5,269 nt of DNA, from assembly GCA_030637775.1 (NCBI GenBank), contig DAOWFY010000016.1, positions 1 through 5,269 of the forward strand, read 5' to 3'. Under the pieces are notes generated by a model. The model saw only the letters and a list, made by a program, of their open reading frames with translations. It was not told the origin of the DNA and did not search any database. Origin of the DNA: DAOVGU01 sp030637775 [NCBI: bacterium] (GTDB lineage: Bacteria > Ratteibacteria > UBA8468). This document shows positions 1-5,269 of this stretch, in pieces (the stretch's first letter is position 1; each line of letters starts with the position of its first letter). Both the position numbers and the translations under genes were made by a program.

Positions 1-140
1 AGATCCAGGGAGAGAGCGCCGGTAGGAATTGCCTCAATTTCTACCTTTGCTCCTTTCTCTCCTAACTTCATAATTGAGCCCTTACCGAAGTCCTTCTCGA
101 TCTGCTCTAAAGCTAAAGATAATGCTCTTTCCTTATCCAT
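1..140 (-). CDS. recA: RecA recombinase, N-terminal fragment (cut by window edge)
   Basis: RecA forms ATP-dependent filaments on single-stranded DNA in the cytoplasm, drives strand exchange in recombinational repair and, in many bacteria, triggers LexA cleavage. Only the first 46 codons plus two bases are visible. The translation has the family's N-terminal helix ([20 protein letters not shown]), then an acidic stretch and TGALSLDL, which matches the TGSLSLD segment that precedes the Walker A loop in RecA. The Walker A motif itself lies beyond the window. The ATG at 140-138 is the right start: it matches the usual RecA N-terminus and has GGAG six bases upstream (minus-strand GGAGACTAAA-ATG). 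The gene follows thpR after 77 bases, a neighbourhood often seen in bacteria (cinA-thpR-recA), although cinA is absent here. The identification is secure despite the short length. Confidence 0.95.
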   Translation of the reverse strand, partial: MDKERALSLALEQIEKDFGKGSIMKLGEKGAKVEIEAIPTGALSLD

Positions 141-217
141 TTTAGTCTCCAGTTAATGGAAGTTGCTGTGAGAATCTCAAGAAGTCAATCCCTCCGCATA
201 TTGCTACTAAAGTCAGT
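141..217 (-). promoter_or_regulatory. thpR-recA intergenic leader with an 11-base palindrome
   Basis: This is the longest gene-free stretch in the window. It holds the recA ribosome binding site (GGAG at about 147-150) and a perfect 11-base palindrome, TGAGATTCTCA on the minus strand at 169-179, which could be a small operator. A TTGACT hexamer lies just upstream of the palindrome, but no good -10 element sits 16-18 bases after it, so no promoter can be called. Neither the CTGT-N8-ACAG nor the GAAC-N4-GTTC type of LexA box is present. No hairpin followed by a T-run is seen, so read-through from thpR into recA is plausible. The regulatory role is inference only. Confidence 0.25.
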
Positions 218-784
218 CTAATTAGCAAGTAGCGCAATTTCCTTTAAACAAGTATAGATTGGTCCTTCTTTTTTAAGTTCACTTTTCATGATATAAAGTT
301 TATTAACAGGAAATGAACAAAATTGATGCTCTTGGAATTTTTCGATTAAACCTTTTAATACTTCGTTCCTTATCATCGGCTTTTTTACCCTGGCTATTGT
401 GAGATGTCCTTGAAATTCCCTTTTATCAGCCGGAAAGCCTCTTTTCTCCAATTCTTCTTCAAGGAGTCCACTAATCTTTCTTAAGTCCTCGGCTCCTTCC
501 TCTACCCCGGCCCAGATAACCCTGGGCTTTTTCATGTCGGGAAAGATACCAATACCTTTAAAACTTATGGAAAATGGTGAAAAAGCCTCTGCAACAATTT
601 GGCAGGTTTCAATTATCTCTTTTAATCTTTCTTCTGAAATTTCTCCCAGAAATTTCAGGGTAAGATGCAAATTCTCTATCTTTACCAGTTTTAAAGGAAG
701 ATCGCTATTTCTCAGAAGGTTCTCTGCCAGCAAAAACTTTTCCCTTGCTTCTTGAGGAATCTCTACGCTAATAAAAGTTCGCAC
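218..784 (-). CDS. thpR: RNA 2',3'-cyclic phosphodiesterase (2'-5' RNA ligase family)
   Basis: This 188-residue protein belongs to the 2H phosphoesterase superfamily. Bacterial ThpR (formerly LigT) hydrolyses RNA 2',3'-cyclic phosphates to 2'-phosphates and can join some tRNA halves through 2'-5' bonds in vitro. Both signature HxTx motifs are present: H40-L-T-L within HLTLKFLG and H127-L-T-I within HLTIARVK. The N-terminus (MRTFISVEIP) and the segment RVIWAGV at about 88-94 are also typical, and the length is normal for the family. The start is a GTG at 784-782, chosen because it begins the conserved N-terminal beta strand and lies eight bases after the ilvC stop. Only a weak Shine-Dalgarno (CGGAA) precedes it, so translation may be coupled to ilvC. 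Its position before recA matches a common bacterial arrangement. The physiological role of the family is still unclear. Confidence 0.93.
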   Translation of the reverse strand: MRTFISVEIPQEAREKFLLAENLLRNSDLPLKLVKIENLHLTLKFLGEISEERLKEIIETCQIVAEAFSPFSISFKGIGIFPDMKKPRVIWAGVEEGAEDLRKISGLLEEELEKRGFPADKREFQGHLTIARVKKPMIRNEVLKGLIEKFQEHQFCSFPVNKLYIMKSELKKEGPIYTCLKEIALLAN

Positions 785-792
785 TTCCGAGC

Positions 793-1779
793 CTACTTTA
801 ACCAGGGCATCATCGCTCTCAATCTTTTCCCCACAACCTCTAAAGGATGAGTATTGTCCTTCCTGGAGAGACTATCGAAAACAGGTCTCCCTGCCCGATT
901 CTCTAAAATCCATTCCCGAGCAAACTCCCCTGATTGAACCTCATCTAAAATTTTTTTCATCTCCTTCTTTACCTTCTCCGTAATAATTCGGGGACCCCGG
1001 GTTAAATCTCCATACTCAGCCGTATCACTCACCCCTTTCCTCATCCCCTGGATTCCTTTTTCATTGATGAGGTCAATAATCAATTTTAACTCATGACAGG
1101 TCTCAAAATAGGCAATCTCTGGCTGATAGCCTGCCTCGATGAGGGTCTCAAATCCGGCCTTAATTAAAGCGGTAACACCTCCACAAAGCACCGTCTGCTC
1201 TCCGAAAAGATCCGTTTCTGTCTCTTCTTTAAAGGTTGTCTCCACGATACCTGCCTTTGCTCCACCAATAGCCTTCGCATAGGCAAGGGCAAGTGAGAGG
1301 GCCTTTCCGGTATAGTTCTGGTAGACAGCCACCAAACAGGGAACCCCTTTCTTCTCGATGTACATCTGTCGCACCAAAGAACCCGGCCCTTTGGGAGCAA
1401 TCATAAAGACATCAATATTCCCCGGAGGAATGATCTGACCAAAATGAATGGAAAAGCCATGGGAGAACATCAAACTGTTTCCTTCCTTAAGATGAGGAAG
1501 GATACTTTGTTTAAAGACCTCGGCTTGAATGTGATCCTGAGTTAAAATCTGGATAATATCACTTCTGGCTGCCTCCTCGGCAGCTACCGGTTTAAACCCA
1601 TCATCTATGGCATTCTGATAGTTGGTGGTTCCTTTTAATTCGCTTACAATAACCTCTACTCCACTATCTCTGAGATTCAGGCTCTGTCCTCTCCCCTGAA
1701 TCCCATAGCCGATAATTGCCACCTTTTTTCCTTTCAATACCTTTAAGTCTGCATCCTTCTCATAATAGATTTTAGCCAT
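793..1779 (-). CDS. ilvC: Ketol-acid reductoisomerase, class I, with atypical cofactor loop
   Basis: KARI performs the Mg2+-dependent alkyl migration and NAD(P)H reduction of acetolactate and acetohydroxybutyrate, the second step of valine and isoleucine synthesis. The 328 residues fit the short class I form. The N-terminal Rossmann domain carries GYGIQG at 24-29. Catalytic and metal residues fall at standard class I positions: H107, K130, D190, E194, E226, E230 and S251. The C-terminal knotted helical domain begins around 183 with [14 protein letters not shown]. The loop after beta-2 reads SELKGTTNY (46-54) instead of the usual GLRxGSxSW: the phosphate-binding Arg is Leu48, the two Ser are Thr51 and Asn53, and Glu47 sits at the strand end. 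This suggests relaxed or NADH-leaning specificity (inference). Gln81 also replaces the Pro of the usual (T/L)PD motif. The ATG shares one base with the ilvN stop (TAATG), and AGGAG lies seven bases upstream. Confidence 0.97.
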   Translation of the reverse strand: MAKIYYEKDADLKVLKGKKVAIIGYGIQGRGQSLNLRDSGVEVIVSELKGTTNYQNAIDDGFKPVAAEEAARSDIIQILTQDHIQAEVFKQSILPHLKEGNSLMFSHGFSIHFGQIIPPGNIDVFMIAPKGPGSLVRQMYIEKKGVPCLVAVYQNYTGKALSLALAYAKAIGGAKAGIVETTFKEETETDLFGEQTVLCGGVTALIKAGFETLIEAGYQPEIAYFETCHELKLIIDLINEKGIQGMRKGVSDTAEYGDLTRGPRIITEKVKKEMKKILDEVQSGEFAREWILENRAGRPVFDSLSRKDNTHPLEVVGKRLRAMMPWLK

Positions 1780-2264
1780 TACTTTTCTCCTTCTCCTCTT
1801 ATCCCTACCTTCCCTGTCCTGATAATCTCTTTGATTCCAAAGGGTCGCAATAATTTTAGCATCATCTGTATCCGATGAGAATCGCCTACAAGTTCTATAA
1901 CTACACTTTTTTGACCAACATCAATCACCTGACTACCAAAGGTCTCCACGATCTTCGTAATATTGGCCCGATTAGTAGCATTAACCTTAACCAGAATCAA
2001 CTCCCGCTCTAAGTGATCGGAACTGGTCAAATCCTGAACCTTTATTACATCGATAAGTTTATTCAGTTGTTTAATGATCTGCTCCAATATCCTCTCATTT
2101 CCTCTTACCCCAATAGTCATCTGGGAGACGGTTGGATCTTCTGTCTCAGCAACCGAAAGGGAATCAATATTAAAACCCCGAGCAGAAAAGAGTCCAGCAA
2201 TCCTGGCTAAAACCCCGAACCTATTCTCCACCGTCACTGAAATAATATGCTGTTTCTCTTCCAT
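1779..2264 (-). CDS. ilvN: Acetolactate synthase small (regulatory) subunit
   Basis: This is the regulatory partner of IlvB: it raises catalytic activity and normally confers valine feedback inhibition. From the ATG at 2264 it has 161 residues, a normal length. An ACT domain fills roughly residues 5-80, followed by the conserved C-terminal half containing ERELILVKV (about 86-94) and RTGKVGIRG near the end. Three residues matching E. coli IlvH valine-site positions N11, G14 and N29 are kept (N14, G17, N32), so valine inhibition is expected. The start is uncertain: an in-frame GTG at 2273 would add three residues (MSI), but it lies inside a hairpin. Neither start has a Shine-Dalgarno, so translation may depend on ilvB, which ends 33 bases before the ATG. 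Its stop overlaps the ilvC start. The symbol ilvH would be equally acceptable. Confidence 0.95.
   Translation of the reverse strand: MEEKQHIISVTVENRFGVLARIAGLFSARGFNIDSLSVAETEDPTVSQMTIGVRGNERILEQIIKQLNKLIDVIKVQDLTSSDHLERELILVKVNATNRANITKIVETFGSQVIDVGQKSVVIELVGDSHRIQMMLKLLRPFGIKEIIRTGKVGIRGEGEK
1787..1796 (-). promoter_or_regulatory. Strong double Shine-Dalgarno for ilvC
   Basis: The minus strand reads GGAGAAGGAG here, two SD-like GGAG cores in tandem within the last codons of ilvN. The nearer one ends seven bases before the ilvC ATG. It is the strongest ribosome binding site within the ilv cluster. Combined with the TAATG stop-start overlap, it predicts efficient, coupled translation of ilvC after ilvN. 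Confidence 0.75.
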
Positions 2265-2267
2265 TAT

Positions 2268-2292
2268 TGACACGAAGTGTCAGAATGACACA
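2268..2292. repeat. Short hairpin repeat in the ilvB-ilvN gap
   Basis: The plus strand reads TGACAC-GAA-GTGTCA at 2268-2282, a perfect six-base inverted repeat with a three-base loop, followed by GAATGACAC, which brings in a third copy of TGACAC. The hairpin contains the possible GTG start of ilvN and ends three bases before its ATG. The CAGAATGACA tail resembles the ends of small dispersed repeats found in many bacterial genomes, so this may be a remnant of a short non-coding insertion (inference). There is no T-run, so it is unlikely to be an intrinsic terminator. It could mask or position the ilvN start in the mRNA. Confidence 0.45.
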
Positions 2293-2297
2293 GGAGC

Positions 2298-3965
2298 TTA
2301 GGCTAATCCTCCGATCATCTGATTTAAACTGGCTCCAGCTGGAACCATGGGAAAGACATTTTCTTCCGGTTCAATCCTGAAGTCAATCACCACCGGTAAT
2401 TTCTTTTCATCCATTGCCTTTTCGATCGCAGGCTTTACCTCTGACTTCTTGCTCACCCCTATTCCTTTTGCGCCAAAGGCATTGGCCACCTTCACAAAAT
2501 CAGGCCCTCCACCAAGATCGGTATAGGAATACCGTTTCCCATAGAACAGTTCCTGCCATTGTCTTACCATTCCTAAGCAACGATTGTTAAGAATAGCAAT
2601 CTTTACCGGAATATGGTTGATGACGGCGGTGGTAAGTTCCTGAATATTCATCTGAAAACTCCCATCCCCGGCAATATCAAAGACTACTTTATCTGGGCAG
2701 CCAACTTGAGCACCAATTGCTGCCGGAAAGCCGTAACCCATTGTTCCCAAGCCACCCGAGGAGAGAAAGGTACGTGCTCTATTATATCTATAGAATTGAG
2801 CCGCCCACATCTGATTTTGACCCACCTCAGTGGTAATTATCGCTTCTCCTTTAGTAAGTCGACAGATTTGCTCCACTACATACTGGGGTCGAAGTTTATG
2901 ATCGTCTTGATAGGTAAGAGGATATTTCGACTTCCATTCTTTAATTTTCTGATGCCAATCCTCTAAAGAAAGAGGTTTTACTTTTTTAATCAACTCTTCT
3001 AAGATGTTCTTGGCATCTCCTACGATAGGGATGTCCACTCTTACATTCTTGCTGATCGCCGAAGGGTCAATATCAATATGAATGACTTTGGCATTGGGAG
3101 CAAATGTCTCAATCTTTCCGGTAACCCGATCATCAAACCTTGCTCCAATGGCAATGATCAGGTCCGATTCCATTACCGCATAGTTAGCGTATCTTGTCCC
3201 GTGCATTCCCAGCATTCCCAAAGAAAGAGGATGCTCCCCGGGAAAACCTCCCAGACCTAAAAGGGTCATCGTGACGGGAATATTGGTAATCTCGGCTAAT
3301 TTTCTTAGCTGACTGGAGGCATTCGAGAGAATCACTCCCCCACCGGCATAGATGACCGGTTGTTTACTTTTTTTAATTAAGGCCGTTGCCTTTTCTATCT
3401 GAAGGGGATGACCGATCAGCGTGGGCTTATAGGTCCGTATCTTTATTTCCTCCGGATAATGATATTTTGTTTCTCCCTTCTGGACGTCAACCGGCAGATC
3501 AATCAAGACCGGACCCGGTCTTCCCGAAGAGGCTAAATAGAAAGCCTCTCTGATTGTTCTGGCTAAATCTTCTACATCCTTAACAAGGTAATTGTATTTG
3601 GTGATTGGCCTTGTGATCCCTGTGGTATCTGCCTCCTGAAAGGCATCATTCCCGATAAGGGGAGTAGCTACCTGTCCGGTAATGGCAACCAGAGGAATGG
3701 AATCCATATAGGCGGTGGCGATACCGGTAACAAGATTGGTTGCTCCGGGACCTGAAGTAGCAACACAAACCCCTACCTTTCCGGTAGCTCGAGCATAACC
3801 ATCTGCCATATGGGCCGCTGCCTGTTCATGCCTGGTAAGGATAAACCTCAGTTCTTTTTTATAGAGGACATCGAAAAGCGGCAATACCACTCCCCCCAAA
3901 ATTCCGAAGATTACCTCTACCTTTTCCCTTTTCAATGCTTCAACTACAATCTCCGCTCCACTCAT
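2298..3965 (-). CDS. ilvB: Acetolactate synthase large (catalytic) subunit
   Basis: This thiamine-diphosphate enzyme condenses two pyruvates to acetolactate, or pyruvate with 2-oxobutyrate to acetohydroxybutyrate. The 555 residues show the N-terminal pyrimidine-binding domain with catalytic Glu47 ([18 protein letters not shown]), the central domain that binds FAD in biosynthetic enzymes, with [11 protein letters not shown] at 274-284, and the C-terminal domain with the Mg/ThDP motif GDGSF (433-437) to NN (460-461). The adjacent ilvN and the overall similarity mark it as biosynthetic rather than a fermentative AlsS. Oddities: the usual GYPGGA near the active site reads GILGGV (21-26), and the usual GQVP reads GQVA (Ala100); both regions include known herbicide-resistance positions, while Trp470 is conserved. 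The ATG gives the standard MxGAEIxVEAL start, but only a poor GGA lies upstream. A TATAAT element ends nine bases before the ATG. Confidence 0.97.
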   Translation of the reverse strand: MSGAEIVVEALKREKVEVIFGILGGVVLPLFDVLYKKELRFILTRHEQAAAHMADGYARATGKVGVCVATSGPGATNLVTGIATAYMDSIPLVAITGQVATPLIGNDAFQEADTTGITRPITKYNYLVKDVEDLARTIREAFYLASSGRPGPVLIDLPVDVQKGETKYHYPEEIKIRTYKPTLIGHPLQIEKATALIKKSKQPVIYAGGGVILSNASSQLRKLAEITNIPVTMTLLGLGGFPGEHPLSLGMLGMHGTRYANYAVMESDLIIAIGARFDDRVTGKIETFAPNAKVIHIDIDPSAISKNVRVDIPIVGDAKNILEELIKKVKPLSLEDWHQKIKEWKSKYPLTYQDDHKLRPQYVVEQICRLTKGEAIITTEVGQNQMWAAQFYRYNRARTFLSSGGLGTMGYGFPAAIGAQVGCPDKVVFDIAGDGSFQMNIQELTTAVINHIPVKIAILNNRCLGMVRQWQELFYGKRYSYTDLGGGPDFVKVANAFGAKGIGVSKKSEVKPAIEKAMDEKKLPVVIDFRIEPEENVFPMVPAGASLNQMIGGLA

Positions 3966-4002
3966 AGTTCCATTATTATACTACTTTTGTCTGAAAAATC
4001 AA
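3966..4002 (-). promoter_or_regulatory. Candidate sigma-70-type promoter for ilvBNC, nearly leaderless
   Basis: On the minus strand TTGATT (4002-3997) is followed after 16 bases by a perfect TATAAT (3980-3975). The -35 hexamer overlaps the queH stop codon. A start site about seven bases after the -10 would fall near 3968, only some three bases before the ilvB ATG, giving a transcript with almost no leader. That agrees with the lack of a good Shine-Dalgarno. There is no room for a T-box, leader peptide or attenuator. The hexamers are seen directly; promoter activity is inferred, and AT-rich gaps can mimic a -10 by chance. Confidence 0.5.
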
Positions 4003-4547
4003 AGAGTATATTCGGAATATCTTTCCTTCTCGCTGAAGATACAGCCACAATATTGCTGTCGGTAAAGTCCCATTTTTTTACTTAGCGTAATACCCTCCTT
4101 CCAGCCTTCCCGAAAATCCTCATAATAAAAATTTACATCATATTTCTCACCCAATTTTTCCCCGAGCTCCTTAATCAGATTGTGTTGCTGAAATTTGCTA
4201 TAAAGTAAGGTGGTGGTAAAATAATCAAATCCCCTTTCCTTTGCTGACCTTGCTGCTCTTTCCATTCTCATCTCATAGCAAAAGCTACAACGAACCTCTT
4301 TGGCTTCCTCCTTCGCTAAAATCCCTTTTAAAAAATTTTTCAAAGGATAGTCAGTATCGGTAATCAATTTTAGAGAGGTGGCTTGAGCAAAATATCCTGT
4401 AGCCATCAGCCTTCTCCGGTATTCCTCGTAAGGTTGGATATTAGGATTGTACCAAAAACCAACAACTTCAAAACCTTCCTCTTTTAGTTTCTGATAAGGG
4501 TAACAAGCACAGCCGGCACAACAGATATGCAAAAGTATCCTTTTCAT
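3999..4547 (-). CDS. queH: Epoxyqueuosine reductase QueH
   Basis: QueH (formerly DUF208) reduces epoxyqueuosine to queuosine at tRNA wobble position 34, the last step of queuosine synthesis; it is the cobalamin-independent counterpart of QueG. The 182 residues carry the family's cysteine signature: HICCAGC at 7-13, RCSFC at 86-90 and YCGC at 166-169, which provide iron-sulfur cluster ligands and a redox-active pair in characterised family members. FWYNPNIQPYEEYRRR (31-46) and YSKFQQHNLI (116-125) are also typical. The first motif has Gly where many members have Pro (CCAPC), a variant I believe is common. The ATG overlaps the stop of the upstream gene by four bases (ATGA), with AGAGGA directly abutting it, so translation is probably coupled. 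The two neighbours share no obvious pathway. No other queuosine gene is in the window. Confidence 0.95.
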   Translation of the reverse strand: MKRILLHICCAGCACYPYQKLKEEGFEVVGFWYNPNIQPYEEYRRRLMATGYFAQATSLKLITDTDYPLKNFLKGILAKEEAKEVRCSFCYEMRMERAARSAKERGFDYFTTTLLYSKFQQHNLIKELGEKLGEKYDVNFYYEDFREGWKEGITLSKKMGLYRQQYCGCIFSEKERYSEYTL

Positions 4548-5269
4548 TCCTCTGAGAAGACCTGGGCCTGAAAGGTGTAGAGTTCGGTATCCTTGTCCCT
4601 GTAAGCATCTCTGGGAAGGCCGGCCTTATGACTACAGAGATTTTCCAAAAATTCTTCCTTTGTCCAGCCGGTCTCGGTGGCTACCTGCGGCAAAAAGACT
4701 CCTTGCTGAAAACCTCCTTTGACAATAACTCCATCCCTGCCGAGTTCTATTTCTTGGTAATCCTTTACTCTTTTTGGAACGGTGAGGACAGAGATTTCGA
4801 TCTTAATTCCTTTTAATTCCCTTAAGGATAGCGGCGGAAAACGGGGGTCTCCTGTGGCAGATTCAATGGCCATATTGATTACCGCTTCAGCCAACGGTTT
4901 CTCCGGGAGAATCATTCCAATGCAACCCCGCAATTGCTCATCCTTCCTTAGGGTAACAAAGACACCCCTTTTCTCCTGCAGTTGGGAATCTCTCACATCC
5001 AATTTTAATTTTCTTCTCTTCCCAAGCCAGTTCTCTATTGTCTCGCGCGCAATTTTAAGTAACTGCTTTTGTTGCTCCTCATTCAACATCTCTCCTCCCT
5101 TTACTTTTAACTTTAATATCGCTACCGCTCCGTATCCCACCACTCTGCTTTTATCTCCTGTCACATCTCCGGAATTCGCATACTTTAAAATTTTCACCTT
5201 ATTTGCTCCTAAAGCCTTTGCTGCTTCCATTACCACCATTACTGAACCGGCCCCGCATAATTCGCATTC
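4544..5269 (-). CDS. MEMO–AMMECR1 fusion protein (AmmeMemoRadiSam B/A), 5' end outside window
   Basis: The reading frame is open from the window edge to a TGA at 4546-4544 and shows 241 residues. The first 50 or so visible residues are the C-terminus of a MEMO-family protein: LCGAGSV contains a Cys matching metal-site Cys244 of human MEMO1, followed by KILKYANSGDVTGDKSRVVGYGAVAI. After a short KLKVKGGE linker comes a complete AMMECR1 domain, beginning MLNEEQQKQL and carrying the signature LRGCIG at visible residues 113-118 and ATGDPRFPPLS soon after. In many prokaryotes these two families sit beside a radical SAM gene (AmmeMemoRadiSam set) whose reaction is unknown; that third gene could lie off the right edge. 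An internal ATG at 5089 has a strong Shine-Dalgarno, so a free AMMECR1 protein may also be made. The family assignment is firm, but the function is unknown. Confidence 0.92.
   Translation of the reverse strand, partial: ECELCGAGSVMVVMEAAKALGANKVKILKYANSGDVTGDKSRVVGYGAVAILKLKVKGGEMLNEEQQKQLLKIARETIENWLGKRRKLKLDVRDSQLQEKRGVFVTLRKDEQLRGCIGMILPEKPLAEAVINMAIESATGDPRFPPLSLRELKGIKIEISVLTVPKRVKDYQEIELGRDGVIVKGGFQQGVFLPQVATETGWTKEEFLENLCSHKAGLPRDAYRDKDTELYTFQAQVFSEE
5087..5099 (-). promoter_or_regulatory. Internal Shine-Dalgarno and ATG at the MEMO/AMMECR1 junction
   Basis: The minus strand reads GGGAGGAGAG-ATG, a near-ideal ribosome binding site with GGGAGG four bases before an in-frame ATG (5089-5087). 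That ATG falls exactly where stand-alone AMMECR1 proteins begin. Starting here would give a 181-residue single-domain protein, a normal size for the family. It may be a relic of two once-separate genes or an active internal start. The sequence supports the site; its use is inferred. Confidence 0.55.

Noticed and set aside
141-217. Classical SOS (LexA) box before recA
   Set aside because: Neither the CTGT-N8-ACAG nor the GAAC-N4-GTTC pattern is present.
1164-1400. Second minus-strand frame of 78 codons
   Set aside because: It lies inside ilvC in another frame, is rich in Arg, and resembles no family I know; ilvC itself is intact.
2268-2282. Intrinsic terminator between ilvB and ilvN
   Set aside because: The stem is only six base pairs and no T-run follows it in either direction.
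2613-2966. Open plus-strand frame of 117 codons opposite ilvB
   Set aside because: It lies wholly inside the well-conserved ilvB gene, shows no recognisable domain, and looks like an antisense shadow; the same holds for the plus-strand frames at 534-755, 2013-2301, 3078-3260, 3810-4085 and 4628-4816.
3892-3897. Run of six C (G on the coding strand) in ilvB as a possible frameshift
   Set aside because: The reading frame matches acetolactate synthase on both sides of the run, so no frameshift is present, although the adjacent Leu23 is unusual.
3966-3998. T-box, leader peptide or transcription attenuator before ilvB
   Set aside because: The gap is only 33 bases and contains no hairpin or T-run, so such a leader cannot fit.

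Overview
The window is a compact bacterial segment of moderate GC, a little over 40% by eye. Every gene lies on the minus strand, so transcription runs from the right edge to the left edge. It is bacterial because it holds a true RecA rather than RadA. QueH, a MEMO–AMMECR1 protein and several gene pairs that overlap or nearly touch suggest an anaerobic or uncultured lineage. A candidate phylum such as Omnitrophota or Aerophobota would fit, but that is only an impression and no marker here fixes the taxonomy.

In transcription order there are seven genes. (1) The 3' part of a MEMO-family gene fused in frame to a complete AMMECR1 domain (5269-4544, cut by the window edge). (2) queH, epoxyqueuosine reductase of tRNA modification (4547-3999), overlapping gene 1 by four bases. 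(3) ilvB, acetolactate synthase large subunit (3965-2298). (4) ilvN, its ACT-domain regulatory subunit (2264-1779). (5) ilvC, ketol-acid reductoisomerase (1779-793). (6) thpR, RNA 2',3'-cyclic phosphodiesterase (784-218). (7) The first 46 codons of recA (140-1, cut by the window edge).

The metabolic core is ilvBNC. IlvB and IlvN condense pyruvate (or pyruvate plus 2-oxobutyrate) to acetohydroxy acids, and IlvC isomerises and reduces these to the dihydroxy acids on the way to valine, leucine and isoleucine. ilvD, ilvE and the leu genes are not in view. A promoter-like TTGATT-16-TATAAT element sits in the 33-base gap before ilvB, so close that its transcript would be almost leaderless. No T-box or attenuator can fit there. 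The flanking genes are housekeeping functions (queuosine synthesis, RNA end processing, recombination).

There is no mobile element, CRISPR array, RNA gene or complete unknown gene, and no gene-free stretch longer than 77 bases. I found no wholly new system. The most interesting details are: a KARI cofactor loop that lacks the usual NADPH-phosphate-binding Arg/Ser residues; a MEMO–AMMECR1 fusion that keeps a strong Shine-Dalgarno site at the domain junction; unusual residues in IlvB at positions known from herbicide resistance; and a small hairpin repeat in the ilvB-ilvN gap, beside an ilvN start that has no Shine-Dalgarno.
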